IMG/VR virus record: IMGVR_UViG_3300025085_000069
Location: 1-39,072 of that record
DNA from: a virus
DNA length: 39,072 nt
Strand: one strand, 5' to 3'
Position 1 is the stretch's first letter, and the number at the start of each line of letters is the position of its first letter. The notes beneath the pieces were generated by a model that was given only the letters and a program-made list of their open reading frames with translations, was not told the origin of the DNA and ran no database searches. Shown here piece after piece: positions 7,074 through 13,183 of this stretch. The position numbers and the translations under genes are program-made.

Positions 7074-8504
7074 TCAACTTCGTGGAGCAGGGCCACAATA
7101 GAACAAATTCTTCTTGGCCCGTGTGATGCCCACATAGCAAATGTTTCGCTCTTCTTGCGGGTTTATCGCCTTTGGATGGGGCATTCTCTCAGTAGCAAGA
7201 ATGAACACATTGTCAGCCTCAAGACCTTTCGCCTTGTGAATCGTAGACAACATGATTTCACCCTTGCCATCCGAAGAAAACACTCTGTTGATTTCATCAA
7301 TAATTCCTTGAACAGTATCAGCCTTGGTAGCAAAGATACTCACACAATTGAATTTATCTTCAAGAGCATTTGCTTGATTCTGCTTTTCCGCAGCAACCAA
7401 ACGGTTATAGTTTTTGGAGAAGTCTGCACTTAGCAAAGTTAGAAACTCACCACTTGCCATTCCCTTCTTTTTGCGAGCAACCTTGTTCACATAATTGACA
7501 AGGCCTTTCGTCATGTCCTTTCCTAGAATGTAGGCAGACTTTCCATCAGCCAATAAACTATAGAACGCTGTAGCGAGAGGCGCATTGTAGCGACAAAGAA
7601 CAATATCATCCTTAACTGGATTCAAGGGAGCATTCTCCTTGACCGAACCCAAATCAGCATCCTCACGACAATGGAAGTTAGAAACATAACGATTAGCCTC
7701 CTTCACTACATTGACAGGACAACGCCAAGTCAAAGTTAGTGGGAAAATACTTACTTCTCTATTTGTAGTTTTGAGAAGGTCCACAAACATATCCATACTA
7801 GAAGAATCAGCACCACGGAATCCGTAGATTGCTTGGTTGGGGTCTCCAACAACAATACAACGGCCTTCGGGTTCAACACTTCGGTAAATCAGTTGCCTTT
7901 GGGCTTCATTGAAATCCTGTGCTTCATCTACAAACAGAACATCGTATTTCTGCAATGGAATGTTGTTTACAATAGGACACCAAATCATGTCGTCAAAATC
8001 AACAGTTTTCATGTCCTTGCACAATTCCATAATACGAGGAAGATTGTCAAAAGCCAACACTTCATCGTTATCCGAGTTGAAAGTAATGTGATATTCATCC
8101 ACAAGTCTAGCAATTGAACGGCGGTCTTTGGCATCAACCATTGAACCCTTCATCAATCCAACCAACTTTACAAGTGGCACTGCGAAATAATCCTTGCCCA
8201 AAACCCGCTCTACAATTTTGTAGGTTTTGCTCTTGTCTACTTTGCACCATCCTTGTTGTTTGATAGCACGAAGTCCCATTGAATGGAATGTTGCGGCATA
8301 CACATCTTCGGGAAGACGCTTCTCTAATTCACGGGCGATGCTTTTATTGAAGCAGAGGAAAGCCTTCTCGCCTTCCATCAAGTTAGAACCTTCAACGATA
8401 GTGAAGGTCTTTCCAGTTCCAGCACCGGCTTTGATAACCATGTGGTTTTTGCCGTGTTCCATTTCATTCCAAATTAAGTCTTGTTCTTGTGTTCCTTTTA
8501 GCAT
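7074..8504 (-). CDS. UvrD/PcrA-like superfamily 1 DNA helicase
   Basis: 476-residue ATP-dependent 3'-5' type helicase, compact compared with the roughly 650-750 residues usual for UvrD/PcrA. Motif I is AGAGTGKT (residues 26-33), motif II VDEAQD (192-197), motif III GDPNQAIYGFRGA (220-232), a motif IV-like LTWRCP, motif V HKAKGLEADNVF (from 423) and motif VI YVGITRAK (457-464). The accessory B domains are shortened. A GGAGTGATT site precedes ATG 8504. It is second in the leftward block nearest the origin candidate, which suits a role in viral DNA replication or repair. The helicase call is secure. Confidence 0.95.
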   Translation of the reverse strand: MLKGTQEQDLIWNEMEHGKNHMVIKAGAGTGKTFTIVEGSNLMEGEKAFLCFNKSIARELEKRLPEDVYAATFHSMGLRAIKQQGWCKVDKSKTYKIVERVLGKDYFAVPLVKLVGLMKGSMVDAKDRRSIARLVDEYHITFNSDNDEVLAFDNLPRIMELCKDMKTVDFDDMIWCPIVNNIPLQKYDVLFVDEAQDFNEAQRQLIYRSVEPEGRCIVVGDPNQAIYGFRGADSSSMDMFVDLLKTTNREVSIFPLTLTWRCPVNVVKEANRYVSNFHCREDADLGSVKENAPLNPVKDDIVLCRYNAPLATAFYSLLADGKSAYILGKDMTKGLVNYVNKVARKKKGMASGEFLTLLSADFSKNYNRLVAAEKQNQANALEDKFNCVSIFATKADTVQGIIDEINRVFSSDGKGEIMLSTIHKAKGLEADNVFILATERMPHPKAINPQEERNICYVGITRAKKNLFYCGPAPRS

Positions 8505-8509
8505 TCAAA

Positions 8510-8674
8510 TCACTCCGTATAGATGGATTCGTATTCTGCAATCCAAGCGAGTAGTGCTTCACCGCTAATCCACCCTACACGACTACCACTATTTTCCGTC
8601 TTGGTGAAGGGTTCGTTCTTCACTTCTTCTGCTAATTCTTTGATTCTATTAAGAATCCTTTCGTGTCTGTTCAT
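8510..8674 (-). CDS. Hypothetical small protein, 54 aa, first gene of the leftward block
   Basis: Starts at ATG 8674 after TAGGAA and ends five bases before the helicase start, with the helicase ribosome site overlapping its stop. The product is a helical N-terminus (NRHERILNRIKELAEEVKNE) followed by a short aromatic segment (GWISGEALLAWIAEYES). No family is recognised. As the promoter-proximal gene it may be an early accessory protein of the helicase. Confidence 0.55.
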   Translation of the reverse strand: MNRHERILNRIKELAEEVKNEPFTKTENSGSRVGWISGEALLAWIAEYESIYTE

Positions 8675-8744
8675 TTCCTACAACTCCATGAGTCTCCGGT
8701 GAGGCGGCTCGCCCGTCGCCGGTGATGCCCCGCCTCCCACGCCG

Positions 8745-8757
8745 CCTTTATATGCTC
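8745..8757 (-). promoter_or_regulatory. Leftward TATA-type promoter with structured leader
   Basis: On the minus strand the sequence GAGCATATAAAGGCGG holds an archaeal TATA box (CATATAAAG). It lies about 75 bases upstream of the first leftward ATG, with a purine-rich stretch just upstream that could serve as a BRE. About 15 bases downstream the leader has an inverted repeat, GAGGCGG at 8701-8707 with CCGCCTC at 8730-8736, in a G+C-rich island unlike the rest of the region. It is probably the main promoter of the leftward block. Confidence 0.5.
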
Positions 8758-8856
8758 CTCCCTCAAATGTGGCATAAGCAGTAATAGTTTTCTCACCACC
8801 CCTGTTAAAGAAAACAATACTAACCTAAGCATTAGATAAATACGCTTCTGTTTGTA

Positions 8857-9101
8857 TTTCTACAACTAGTTTCTACACACTTTCTACAAGCGACAGCCTC
8901 GCAGTCCCCTTGTTTCTACTTTTTCTACTTTTTCTACCCCCCTCTCTATTTCTCTCCCCCCCTCTCCCCCCTCTCGTTCCCGCCGGAGAGTATGTATGTA
9001 TGTATAATAAGTATAATAATAGAATTATAATATAAAATCATTGAAAATGATTCAATTTCCAACATTCCATTTCTACTTTCGGGGTAGAAACACGGTAGAA
9101 A
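8857..9101. other. Iteron-rich intergenic region, candidate replication origin
   Basis: The gap between divergent blocks (8675-9323) has no credible gene. It holds TTTCTAC at 8857, 8870, 8881, 8913, 8922, 8931 and 9070, and inverted GTAGAAA at 9084 and 9095; copies at 8913-8937 are spaced nine bases apart. A polypyrimidine tract (about 8905-8985, pure from 8949 to 8975) and an A+T-rich stretch (8991-9060) with the dyad AATCATT/AATGATT (9036-9052) lie between. Iterons, a melting-prone segment and divergent transcription together fit an origin. Operators for an early/late switch are the alternative. Confidence 0.45.
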
Positions 9102-9323
9102 AACGAAAATGTTCATATATATTATATCATATAAGACCAATTGGAACATAATATCATCAAATAACACCAAAAATAAGTAAAATAATAGACGGGTTTTAGA
9201 GGAAACAAGGATAATGGTTCTTGGTATTGAACGGAAGACACTTTGAAGATGTAGGAACAATACCCTGCTTGGCTAGTAGGGCAAGTCCCCCGACACAAGG
9301 ACACAAAGCAGAGGTGAATAACC

Positions 9324-9845
9324 ATGCCAGCAAAGAAAGCCAAAACCGAAACAAGCGAAGCCCCTCAAGGGGTGGATTACGACCGCTACCAAAAGCGTCT
9401 TGGGAACCTGCCCGACCTTCTCAAGGTTGAGCCCCAACCCCGCATTGAAATGGCGGTTGAAGACTTGATGACAGCCATCGAGAATGAAGAAGACTCCAAA
9501 ATGATGGAGGCCCTTCTAATCGGTGTCAAAACTCAAGTGAAACTTCACGGTAGCGAGGCACACAAAACCTCAATGCCGGAGCGAGTGCGAAAAACCGACC
9601 CTGCACGACAGGCCCACTTTGAGAGCGTAGACCGACAGGTAGATGAAATCATTGCCAACAATTCCGACCTTGCTAACCTCCTCGTTGAGGTTGGCTTCGG
9701 TATGCGAGCAAAGAAGAACGACGACAACACCCTTATCCCGTTCTCTCTTGGTCAATTGGCTGATGGCTTGAAGAACAAGGCCCACGAAGCCCGCCCTTAC
9801 AAACCCACTCCGAACGAGGGCGGAAACTCGGAGGTTGAAGGCTGA
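9324..9845 (+). CDS. Paralogous protein A (173 aa), G+C-rich, related to 12105-12611
   Basis: Starts at ATG 9324 behind AGAGGTGA. A lysine/alanine-rich N-terminus (MPAKKAKTETSEAP) precedes a helical body. It aligns by eye with the minus-strand protein at 12105-12611: QKRLGNL...AVEDL...VKTQVKLHGSE against QNRLGRL...AVEDC...CRAQATLHGYE, and later RAKKND..LIPFSLGQLADGL against FRKKNKEGLVYYTEDTLADFL. Its codon use is G+C-richer than that of the late genes. It is the first rightward gene beside the origin candidate and is followed by a strong hairpin. The basic tail and location suggest a DNA-binding protein, but no known fold is recognised. Confidence 0.75.
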   Translation: MPAKKAKTETSEAPQGVDYDRYQKRLGNLPDLLKVEPQPRIEMAVEDLMTAIENEEDSKMMEALLIGVKTQVKLHGSEAHKTSMPERVRKTDPARQAHFESVDRQVDEIIANNSDLANLLVEVGFGMRAKKNDDNTLIPFSLGQLADGLKNKAHEARPYKPTPNEGGNSEVEG

Positions 9846-9878
9846 TTGTCCCACCGTGTCGGGGGGCCTCTTCTCCTT

Positions 9879-9897
9879 CCCACCCCGTCGGGGTGGG
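9879..9897 (+). terminator. Hairpin terminator after 9324-9845
   Basis: CCCACCCC at 9879-9886 pairs perfectly with GGGGTGGG at 9890-9897 across a 3-base loop, 34 bases after the stop codon. There is no T tract, so it may act as an RNA 3'-end stabiliser rather than a classical terminator. The next control element begins 13 bases later. Confidence 0.5.
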
Positions 9898-9909
9898 GTG
9901 CTCCTGTTT

Positions 9910-9958
9910 CAAAGTGCATGCTCAACCATATGGTTTGACACTTTGGGACGAACCCTAT
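9910..9958 (+). promoter_or_regulatory. Control element 1 (CAAAGTG / ACCATATGGT / CACTTTG / ACCCTAT)
   Basis: CAAAGTG (9910-9916) and CACTTTG (9939-9945) form a perfect inverted repeat around the palindrome ACCATATGGT (9925-9934). ACCCTAT follows at 9952-9958, about 26 bases from the palindrome centre. The same order occurs at 11589, 12669 and 13443. I read CATATGG as the TATA box, the CAAAGTG arms as an operator, and ACCCTAT as the transcription start. Geometry supports this but nothing here proves it. Confidence 0.55.
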
Positions 9959-9982
9959 TCAAGCCTAAGCATTCAACTGGGT

Positions 9983-10273
9983 ATGCACCCCCTAATGGAA
10001 TCGCTAACCGGAGCCTTTACCGAAGAATACACTCTCCATGCTGGATGCAATCCATCCATAAGAAGAGTTTGGACATACAAGGATGAGTCTATGTTCTTGA
10101 ATGATTTAGAAAGATTAGACAATGAGATATCTCTACTGGAAGGAAACTGGACGGCAGAGAATTGTTCTTTTGGGATGACTATCACCTTCAAGAATAAGAT
10201 TACATTCACCACATATATTATTGGCAAACGAAAGCAAATCAAGGGGTCGGAGAGTGAGCGTGAGGAAGAGTGA
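9983..10273 (+). CDS. Hypothetical protein, 96 aa
   Basis: I placed the start at ATG 9983, just after control element 1; the frame is open from 9893 but that would run through the promoter, and ATG 9995 is the alternative. The product has a segment of strands (NCSFGMTITFKNKITFTTYIIGKRK) and a charged tail ending SEREEE. No family is recognised. GGGT next to the start codon can pair with ACCC of the control element, a feature shared with other genes in this region. Confidence 0.55.
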   Translation: MHPLMESLTGAFTEEYTLHAGCNPSIRRVWTYKDESMFLNDLERLDNEISLLEGNWTAENCSFGMTITFKNKITFTTYIIGKRKQIKGSESEREEE

Positions 10274-10283
10274 GGAAGGAGAA

Positions 10284-10303
10284 CCCATATCTAGACATAT
10301 GGG
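10284..10303. promoter_or_regulatory. 20-bp near-palindrome, possible operator
   Basis: CCCATATCTAGACATATGGG matches its own reverse complement at 18 of 20 positions. It lies in the 103-base gap before the overlapping mini-operon that starts at 10377. It resembles the ACCATATGGT core of the neighbouring control elements but lacks the CAAAGT arms. Direct copies of GAGTGAG/GAGTGAGG flank it upstream. Probable regulator site or variant promoter. Confidence 0.4.
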
Positions 10304-10376
10304 ATTTCCTACCACAATCTCTTCCAAATACAACTACCCCACAAAAACAACAGGAAAAGAACAGGAGACAATAAAA

Positions 10377-10607
10377 ATGACGAACACAGAAGGAACACTT
10401 ACAAAAAACGAAAATTGGATGCCCGATAGCATCTTTGATAAATACAAGATTACCTACCATCACATTATGAGCGATGGAAAGTTAGCCACGGAATCAACGA
10501 TAACTCCCACGCTATTCACATTTCCTAATATGCTTAAAATTTGGGCAGAACACGGAGCAAAGGTAATAATTACATCCATTGAGCAAATCACGGAGGGAGA
10601 CGAATGA
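10377..10607 (+). CDS. Hypothetical protein, 76 aa
   Basis: The start at ATG 10377 has CAGGAG ten bases upstream. An upstream frame exists but would cross the palindrome at 10284. The product runs MTNTEGTLTKNENW...ITYHHIMSDGKLATESTI and ends AKVIITSIEQITEGDE, alternating strand and helix. No motif is recognised. It is the first of seven genes joined by four-base overlaps through 11549, so all are probably made from one transcript. Confidence 0.62.
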   Translation: MTNTEGTLTKNENWMPDSIFDKYKITYHHIMSDGKLATESTITPTLFTFPNMLKIWAEHGAKVIITSIEQITEGDE

Positions 10608-10732
10608 GAAACACAAGTAGAGCCTATCAAGGACGACCCATGAGGAAAGTAGAACGATTGACCTTGACCGAAAGGCATCGCCGTCACCGTTTAAACAACC
10701 CCAATGACTTGACTATGGCGGTGAAAGAATGA
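10604..10732 (+). CDS. Small Arg/His-rich basic protein, 42 aa
   Basis: ATGA overlaps on both sides support it as a gene. The product is strongly basic (RPMRKVERLTLTERHRRHRL) with a short acidic C-terminus, which suggests binding to nucleic acid. It is too short for a family assignment. Confidence 0.52.
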   Translation: MRNTSRAYQGRPMRKVERLTLTERHRRHRLNNPNDLTMAVKE

Positions 10733-10836
10733 TTTGTAACCACTGTAAGGCAGATTCGCAAGCGTGCTTTGCCGACGACTTTTGGGACGACGACATTTGT
10801 ATTCCCTGCGCTGAGAAGAAGGAGTTGATTGAATGA
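10729..10836 (+). CDS. Tiny zinc-ribbon protein, 35 aa
   Basis: Two CxxC pairs, CNHC near the start and CIPC 20 residues later, with acidic residues between them (DDFWDDD), form a minimal zinc ribbon. Four-base overlaps tie it to both neighbours. It resembles the small zinc proteins of the leftward block; the function is unknown. Confidence 0.55.
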   Translation: MICNHCKADSQACFADDFWDDDICIPCAEKKELIE

Positions 10837-10997
10837 AAACCTACAAAATTATTAGATTTAGAAACAACGGAAACTACAGCACAAGGAGAGTAATCAAGCG
10901 AGGCCTTACATTGGAAGAAGCGAGGGCGCACTGTAATGACCCCGCTACTAGCGGGCATAATTGGTTTGATGGCTACGATTTGGAGTGGAGAACATGA
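10833..10997 (+). CDS. Hypothetical protein, 54 aa
   Basis: Coupled by ATGA overlaps at both ends. The N-terminus is basic with strand character (MKTYKIIRFRNNGNYSTRRVIKRG). A segment LTLEEARAHCNDPATSGHNWFDGYD resembles the short phage proteins that carry an EEAxxHC-x-D motif, a recurrent but uncharacterised family. Function unknown. Confidence 0.6.
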   Translation: MKTYKIIRFRNNGNYSTRRVIKRGLTLEEARAHCNDPATSGHNWFDGYDLEWRT

Positions 10998-11197
10998 AAT
11001 GGGAAGTTTTTGAAACTAGGACTGTAGGTTGGTCCTTTTCCGATGTAGTAGACTTTCTAATGGAGGGAAATAAATGGTGCGACGATATTATGGGTTTCAT
11101 TAAACAACATTGGAAAGATGAAAACATAGATTTTGACCTAGAAGACATTGATGTTTATGAATTATTGAACATGAAGATAGTGGAGATGATTGAATGA
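10994..11197 (+). CDS. Hypothetical acidic protein, 67 aa
   Basis: Starts at ATG 10994 in an ATGA overlap; a GTG at 10985 would add three residues. The product is Trp- and Asp-rich (WCDDIMGFIKQHWKDENIDFDLEDIDVYELL). It could be a partner or mimic protein because of its negative charge. No family is recognised. Confidence 0.55.
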   Translation: MKWEVFETRTVGWSFSDVVDFLMEGNKWCDDIMGFIKQHWKDENIDFDLEDIDVYELLNMKIVEMIE

Positions 11198-11367
11198 GCG
11201 ATTACACCGAGGAAGAAGTTGAGCAGATGATTGAAGAAGTGCGTAAGTCATACAATGTACGAGAAGTGGTTTGTGTTAAGACAGGACGACGATATCCTGT
11301 AAAGACATGGACATATTTCACTGGAGTTGTCTCAATTGATACGACGGATAAGGAGGAAGGAAAGTGA
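11194..11367 (+). CDS. Hypothetical protein, 57 aa
   Basis: ATG at 11194 overlaps the upstream stop (ATGA), and its TGA overlaps the GTG of the next gene. A helix (EEEVEQMIEEVRKSY) precedes strands (REVVCVKTGRRYPVKTWTYFTGVVSID). There is no known motif. Confidence 0.55.
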   Translation: MSDYTEEEVEQMIEEVRKSYNVREVVCVKTGRRYPVKTWTYFTGVVSIDTTDKEEGK

Positions 11368-11549
11368 CTAGTCTAGTTTATTGGGTCTATTCAAGCCTAA
11401 GAGGTAGTGGTCTTGGGATTAGAAGGGTATTTGGTTCTAATGGAAAGGGTCTAAGTTTTAACAACTTTGACGCAGCAGAAGTGTTCTGTAAGAATCTTGA
11501 AGAAAGATTCCCTAATTTAGAGTGCCATATTATCGTAAGAGGAGCCTAA
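11364..11549 (+). CDS. Hypothetical protein, 61 aa, last of the mini-operon
   Basis: GTG start at 11364 overlaps the upstream stop (GTGA). The product has strands and one helix (SLVYWVYSSLRGSGLGIRRVFGSNG...AAEVFCKNLEERFPNLECHIIV). No family is recognised. A hairpin follows 21 bases after the stop. Confidence 0.58.
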   Translation: MTSLVYWVYSSLRGSGLGIRRVFGSNGKGLSFNNFDAAEVFCKNLEERFPNLECHIIVRGA

Positions 11550-11570
11550 CTCCCCCCTTAGGGACCTAGT

Positions 11571-11586
11571 GTTCCCTTTGGGGAAC
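11571..11586 (+). terminator. Hairpin after the 10377-11549 mini-operon
   Basis: GTTCCC (11571-11576) pairs with GGGAAC (11581-11586) across TTTG. It directly precedes control element 2, matching the pattern hairpin then control element seen four times in this region. Confidence 0.42.
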
Positions 11587-11588
11587 CC

Positions 11589-11636
11589 CAAAGTGCTACC
11601 ATATGGTTTGAAGAAACTTTGAGAGGCATACCCTAT
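11589..11636 (+). promoter_or_regulatory. Control element 2 with start-codon hairpin
   Basis: CAAAGTG (11589), ACCATATGGT (11598-11607), ACTTTG (11616-11621) and ACCCTAT (11630-11636) repeat the arrangement of element 1. ATACCCT (11628-11634) can pair with AGGGTAT (11653-11659), which includes two bases of the ATG at 11658; inside it GCCT-GTAA-AGGC forms a GNRA-capped stem. The leader may thus control translation as well as transcription. Confidence 0.55.
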
Positions 11637-11657
11637 AGCGGCCTGTAAAGGCAGGGT

Positions 11658-11960
11658 ATGACGACCTATACGGAAGCCTACGAAGCCCGCAAGAAGCAGT
11701 TAGACGAGTTGCATCAGCAATTCCTTGACGGAGACATTGACCCAAGCGACTACATGCACGAGAGGTTGGTTCTAGAACCCGAAGTCGCCCTCTTCGCATT
11801 TGAACACGAATTCATCAAGAGGTGGAAACTTGACCGTGAAGAATGGGATTCCCTCTCGGACAACATGAAGAAAGTCATGCTCAGGGTTGGCCGTCAAGTC
11901 GAAAAATATGACCTCTTAGTAGACCAAGTCAAGGAATGGGTGGGGGACTGCCCCGTCTAA
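11658..11960 (+). CDS. Hypothetical helical protein, 100 aa, single-gene unit
   Basis: ATG 11658 follows GGCAGGGT. The product is helical and charged (YEARKKQLDELHQQFLDGDIDPSDYMHERLVLEPEVALFAFEHEFIKRWKL), ending in GDCPV. Its codons are G+C-richer than those of the late genes, like 9324-9845, 12105-12611 and 13511-13816. It has its own control element and a UUCG hairpin right after the stop, so it is probably strongly and separately expressed. The function is unknown. Confidence 0.65.
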   Translation: MTTYTEAYEARKKQLDELHQQFLDGDIDPSDYMHERLVLEPEVALFAFEHEFIKRWKLDREEWDSLSDNMKKVMLRVGRQVEKYDLLVDQVKEWVGDCPV

Positions 11961-11961
11961 C

Positions 11962-11973
11962 GCCCTTCGGGGC
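11962..11973 (+). terminator. UUCG-tetraloop hairpin after 11658-11960
   Basis: GCCC-TTCG-GGGC starts one base after the stop codon. The same 12-base hairpin follows 13511-13816. C(UUCG)G is an unusually stable tetraloop, which suggests 3'-end formation or protection of the mRNA. Confidence 0.5.
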
Positions 11974-11997
11974 CATTCCCATACGCCTTACAAGCCA

Positions 11998-12024
11998 ACC
12001 CTATGACCATATGGTTGCACTTTG
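11998..12024. promoter_or_regulatory. Variant control element 3 between convergent genes
   Basis: ACCCTAT (11998-12004) lies directly left of ACCATATGGT (12006-12015), followed by CACTTTG (12018-12024). The left CAAAGTG arm is missing and no gene starts nearby, because the flanking genes converge here. It may be a relic or a binding site only. Confidence 0.4.
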
Positions 12025-12038
12025 ACGCACACCTTAAA

Positions 12039-12055
12039 CCGCCCATAACGGGCGG
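12039..12055. terminator. Hairpin between convergent genes
   Basis: CCGCCC (12039-12044) pairs with GGGCGG (12050-12055) over a 5-base loop. It lies between the ends of 11658-11960 (plus) and 12105-12611 (minus) and could act on either transcript. Confidence 0.4.
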
Positions 12056-12065
12056 CTAAGGGGGC

Positions 12066-12078
12066 CTAGTGGGATACT
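12066..12078 (+). repeat. Left 13-bp inverted repeat of a gene cassette
   Basis: CTAGTGGGATACT here is the exact reverse complement of 12630-12642. The pair brackets the whole minus-strand gene 12105-12611 and its end hairpin, making a 577-bp unit. Confidence 0.6.
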
Positions 12079-12089
12079 TTAGCCCATAT

Positions 12090-12106
12090 GAGAGGTTAAA
12101 CCTCTC
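12090..12106 (-). terminator. Hairpin at the stop codon of 12105-12611
   Basis: GAGAGGTT and AACCTCTC pair perfectly around one central base. The arm overlaps the TGA stop of the minus-strand gene, so it probably marks the 3' end of that mRNA. Confidence 0.45.
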
Positions 12107-12611
12107 AAGCGTCCTCCTGTTGGGTTTCTTCCAAGGAAGAACGATATTTTTCCATAAGAGAGTCAAGAGACCCGTCCCACTTCTTGTCCTTGTAGTCATC
12201 TTCAAGTCGCCGGTTAGAGGATTTGAACAGGAAATCTGCCAATGTATCCTCTGTGTAGTAGACCAGTCCCTCCTTGTTCTTCTTACGGAACAAGAAAGCC
12301 AAAACATCGGGGCTGGCTTGGATACCGCCAGCAACAAACGCTACAAGAGCGTTCTTAGCGGAATCAAGGGTTGGTTGGATGGCGGAAGAACCTCCACGCT
12401 CTCCGGACTTGGGGAGATAAGGTTCGTATCCGTGAAGGGTGGCTTGCGCTCGGCATGACCGATACAAGTCCTCACGGAGTTTGTCATCAATGTCGGGAAT
12501 AAGACAGTCCTCAACAGCAAATTTAACTCGCTGATTGGCATCTTTTCCTTCGGCTTCAAGTTGGGCGATGAGTCGCCCTAGTCGGTTTTGTATTCTTTCT
12601 AAATTGTTCAT
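12105..12611 (-). CDS. Paralogous protein B (168 aa), related to 9324-9845
   Basis: ATG 12611 has GGAGTGAG six bases upstream; an ATG at 12629 is in frame but lacks a site. It shares with the 9324 protein an N-terminal RLG-x-L, an AVED segment, a LHG motif and a C-terminal RKKN...LADFL segment, with otherwise diverged sequence. It is the only minus-strand gene in the rightward region and lies between perfect 13-bp inverted repeats, which suggests inversion or cassette movement after duplication. Its promoter is the left half of the bidirectional element at 12669-12729. Molecular function unknown. Confidence 0.75.
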   Translation of the reverse strand: MNNLERIQNRLGRLIAQLEAEGKDANQRVKFAVEDCLIPDIDDKLREDLYRSCRAQATLHGYEPYLPKSGERGGSSAIQPTLDSAKNALVAFVAGGIQASPDVLAFLFRKKNKEGLVYYTEDTLADFLFKSSNRRLEDDYKDKKWDGSLDSLMEKYRSSLEETQQEDA

Positions 12612-12629
12612 GTTTCTCACTCCTAGCAT

Positions 12630-12642
12630 AGTATCCCACTAG
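12630..12642 (-). repeat. Right 13-bp inverted repeat of the gene cassette
   Basis: AGTATCCCACTAG is the exact reverse complement of 12066-12078. It lies about 20 bases upstream of the minus-strand start codon, inside the leader. Confidence 0.6.
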
Positions 12643-12668
12643 ACTAACCTACAACACCGGAACCTTTC

Positions 12669-12729
12669 ATAGGGTTGTTGCCCAAAGTGCCACAACCATA
12701 TGGTATGAATGCTTTGGAGAGTACCCTAT
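12669..12729. promoter_or_regulatory. Bidirectional control element 4
   Basis: ATAGGGT (12669-12675), CAAAGTG (12683-12689), ACCATATGGT (12695-12704), CTTTG (12712-12716) and ACCCTAT (12723-12729). The ACCCTAT motif appears on both strands, each about 27 bases from the palindrome centre. That is what one expects if a symmetric TATA palindrome drives both the minus-strand gene 12105-12611 and the rightward unit 12995-13314. Confidence 0.55.
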
Positions 12730-12994
12730 CAATCCTAAACACTAGGTGGGGCTGTAGCAGCGCCGCTCCGGAGTAGCCTAGGTAAGCCCTGCGAAAAGAC
12801 CCCAATGATACAGACCGTATGAGGACGCAAAAACCACGCATTAACTCGCACAATAGCACAACACTTTGGCCCCGTTCTAGAGAGAGGTTACAGAGTCTAT
12901 GTCCCTGTGGCGGAAAGTAATACGATGTGAGCCGAGCAAGAGGACGAGAAGTTAGGGGACCGATTCAACATATCACAAACAAGGAGAGAAGAAC
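12730..12994 (+). other. 265-base leader or RNA region without a clear gene
   Basis: Between control element 4 and the gene at 12995 there is a G+C-rich stretch with short inverted repeats (for example GCGCCGCTCCGGAG) but no large frame. A 33-codon frame at 12819-12920 ends in SLCPCGGK, but it has no ribosome site and I do not call it. A long leader, a small RNA or an undetected small gene are all possible. Confidence 0.3.
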
Positions 12995-13183
12995 ATGAAA
13001 TATGCTAAGACGATTAATCTCCGTTCACTCTTCCACCTACAAAGTGGAATAGAACCAACCATACCCGACGAGTCATGCAACCGTCAAGACTACTACAAAC
13101 GCAACCTACCAAACCAATGTATGTGTCCCTTTTGCGACCCTACAAGCGAAACAAGAAAAATGCGGTGGAGGAGACAAGCATGA
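12995..13183 (+). CDS. Hypothetical Cys-containing basic protein, 62 aa
   Basis: ATG 12995 has GGAGAGAAG eight bases upstream, a strong site. The product has a possible metal site (NQCMCPFCDP) and an Arg-rich end (RKMRWRRQA). It overlaps the next gene by four bases. No family is recognised. Confidence 0.58.
   Translation: MKYAKTINLRSLFHLQSGIEPTIPDESCNRQDYYKRNLPNQCMCPFCDPTSETRKMRWRRQA

Noticed and set aside
6975-7433. Plus-strand 152-codon frame
   Set aside because: It is antisense to the helicase gene and the hairpin region, with no ribosome site or recognisable protein.
8946-9343. Minus-strand frames in the origin region
   Set aside because: Low-complexity hydrophobic translations of A+T-rich and polypyrimidine DNA; no ribosome sites.
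9893-9982. Upstream extension of the gene at 9983
   Set aside because: It would translate through the terminator edge and control element 1.
10221-10376. Upstream extension of the gene at 10377
   Set aside because: It overlaps the preceding gene and the near-palindrome, while ATG 10377 has its own ribosome site.
12069-12458. Plus-strand 129-codon frame
   Set aside because: Antisense to paralogous protein B and crossing its end hairpin and the inverted repeat; no ribosome site.
12740-12820. Possible tRNA or C/D box RNA
   Set aside because: No T arm and no convincing box C plus box D pair; left as an unexplained leader.
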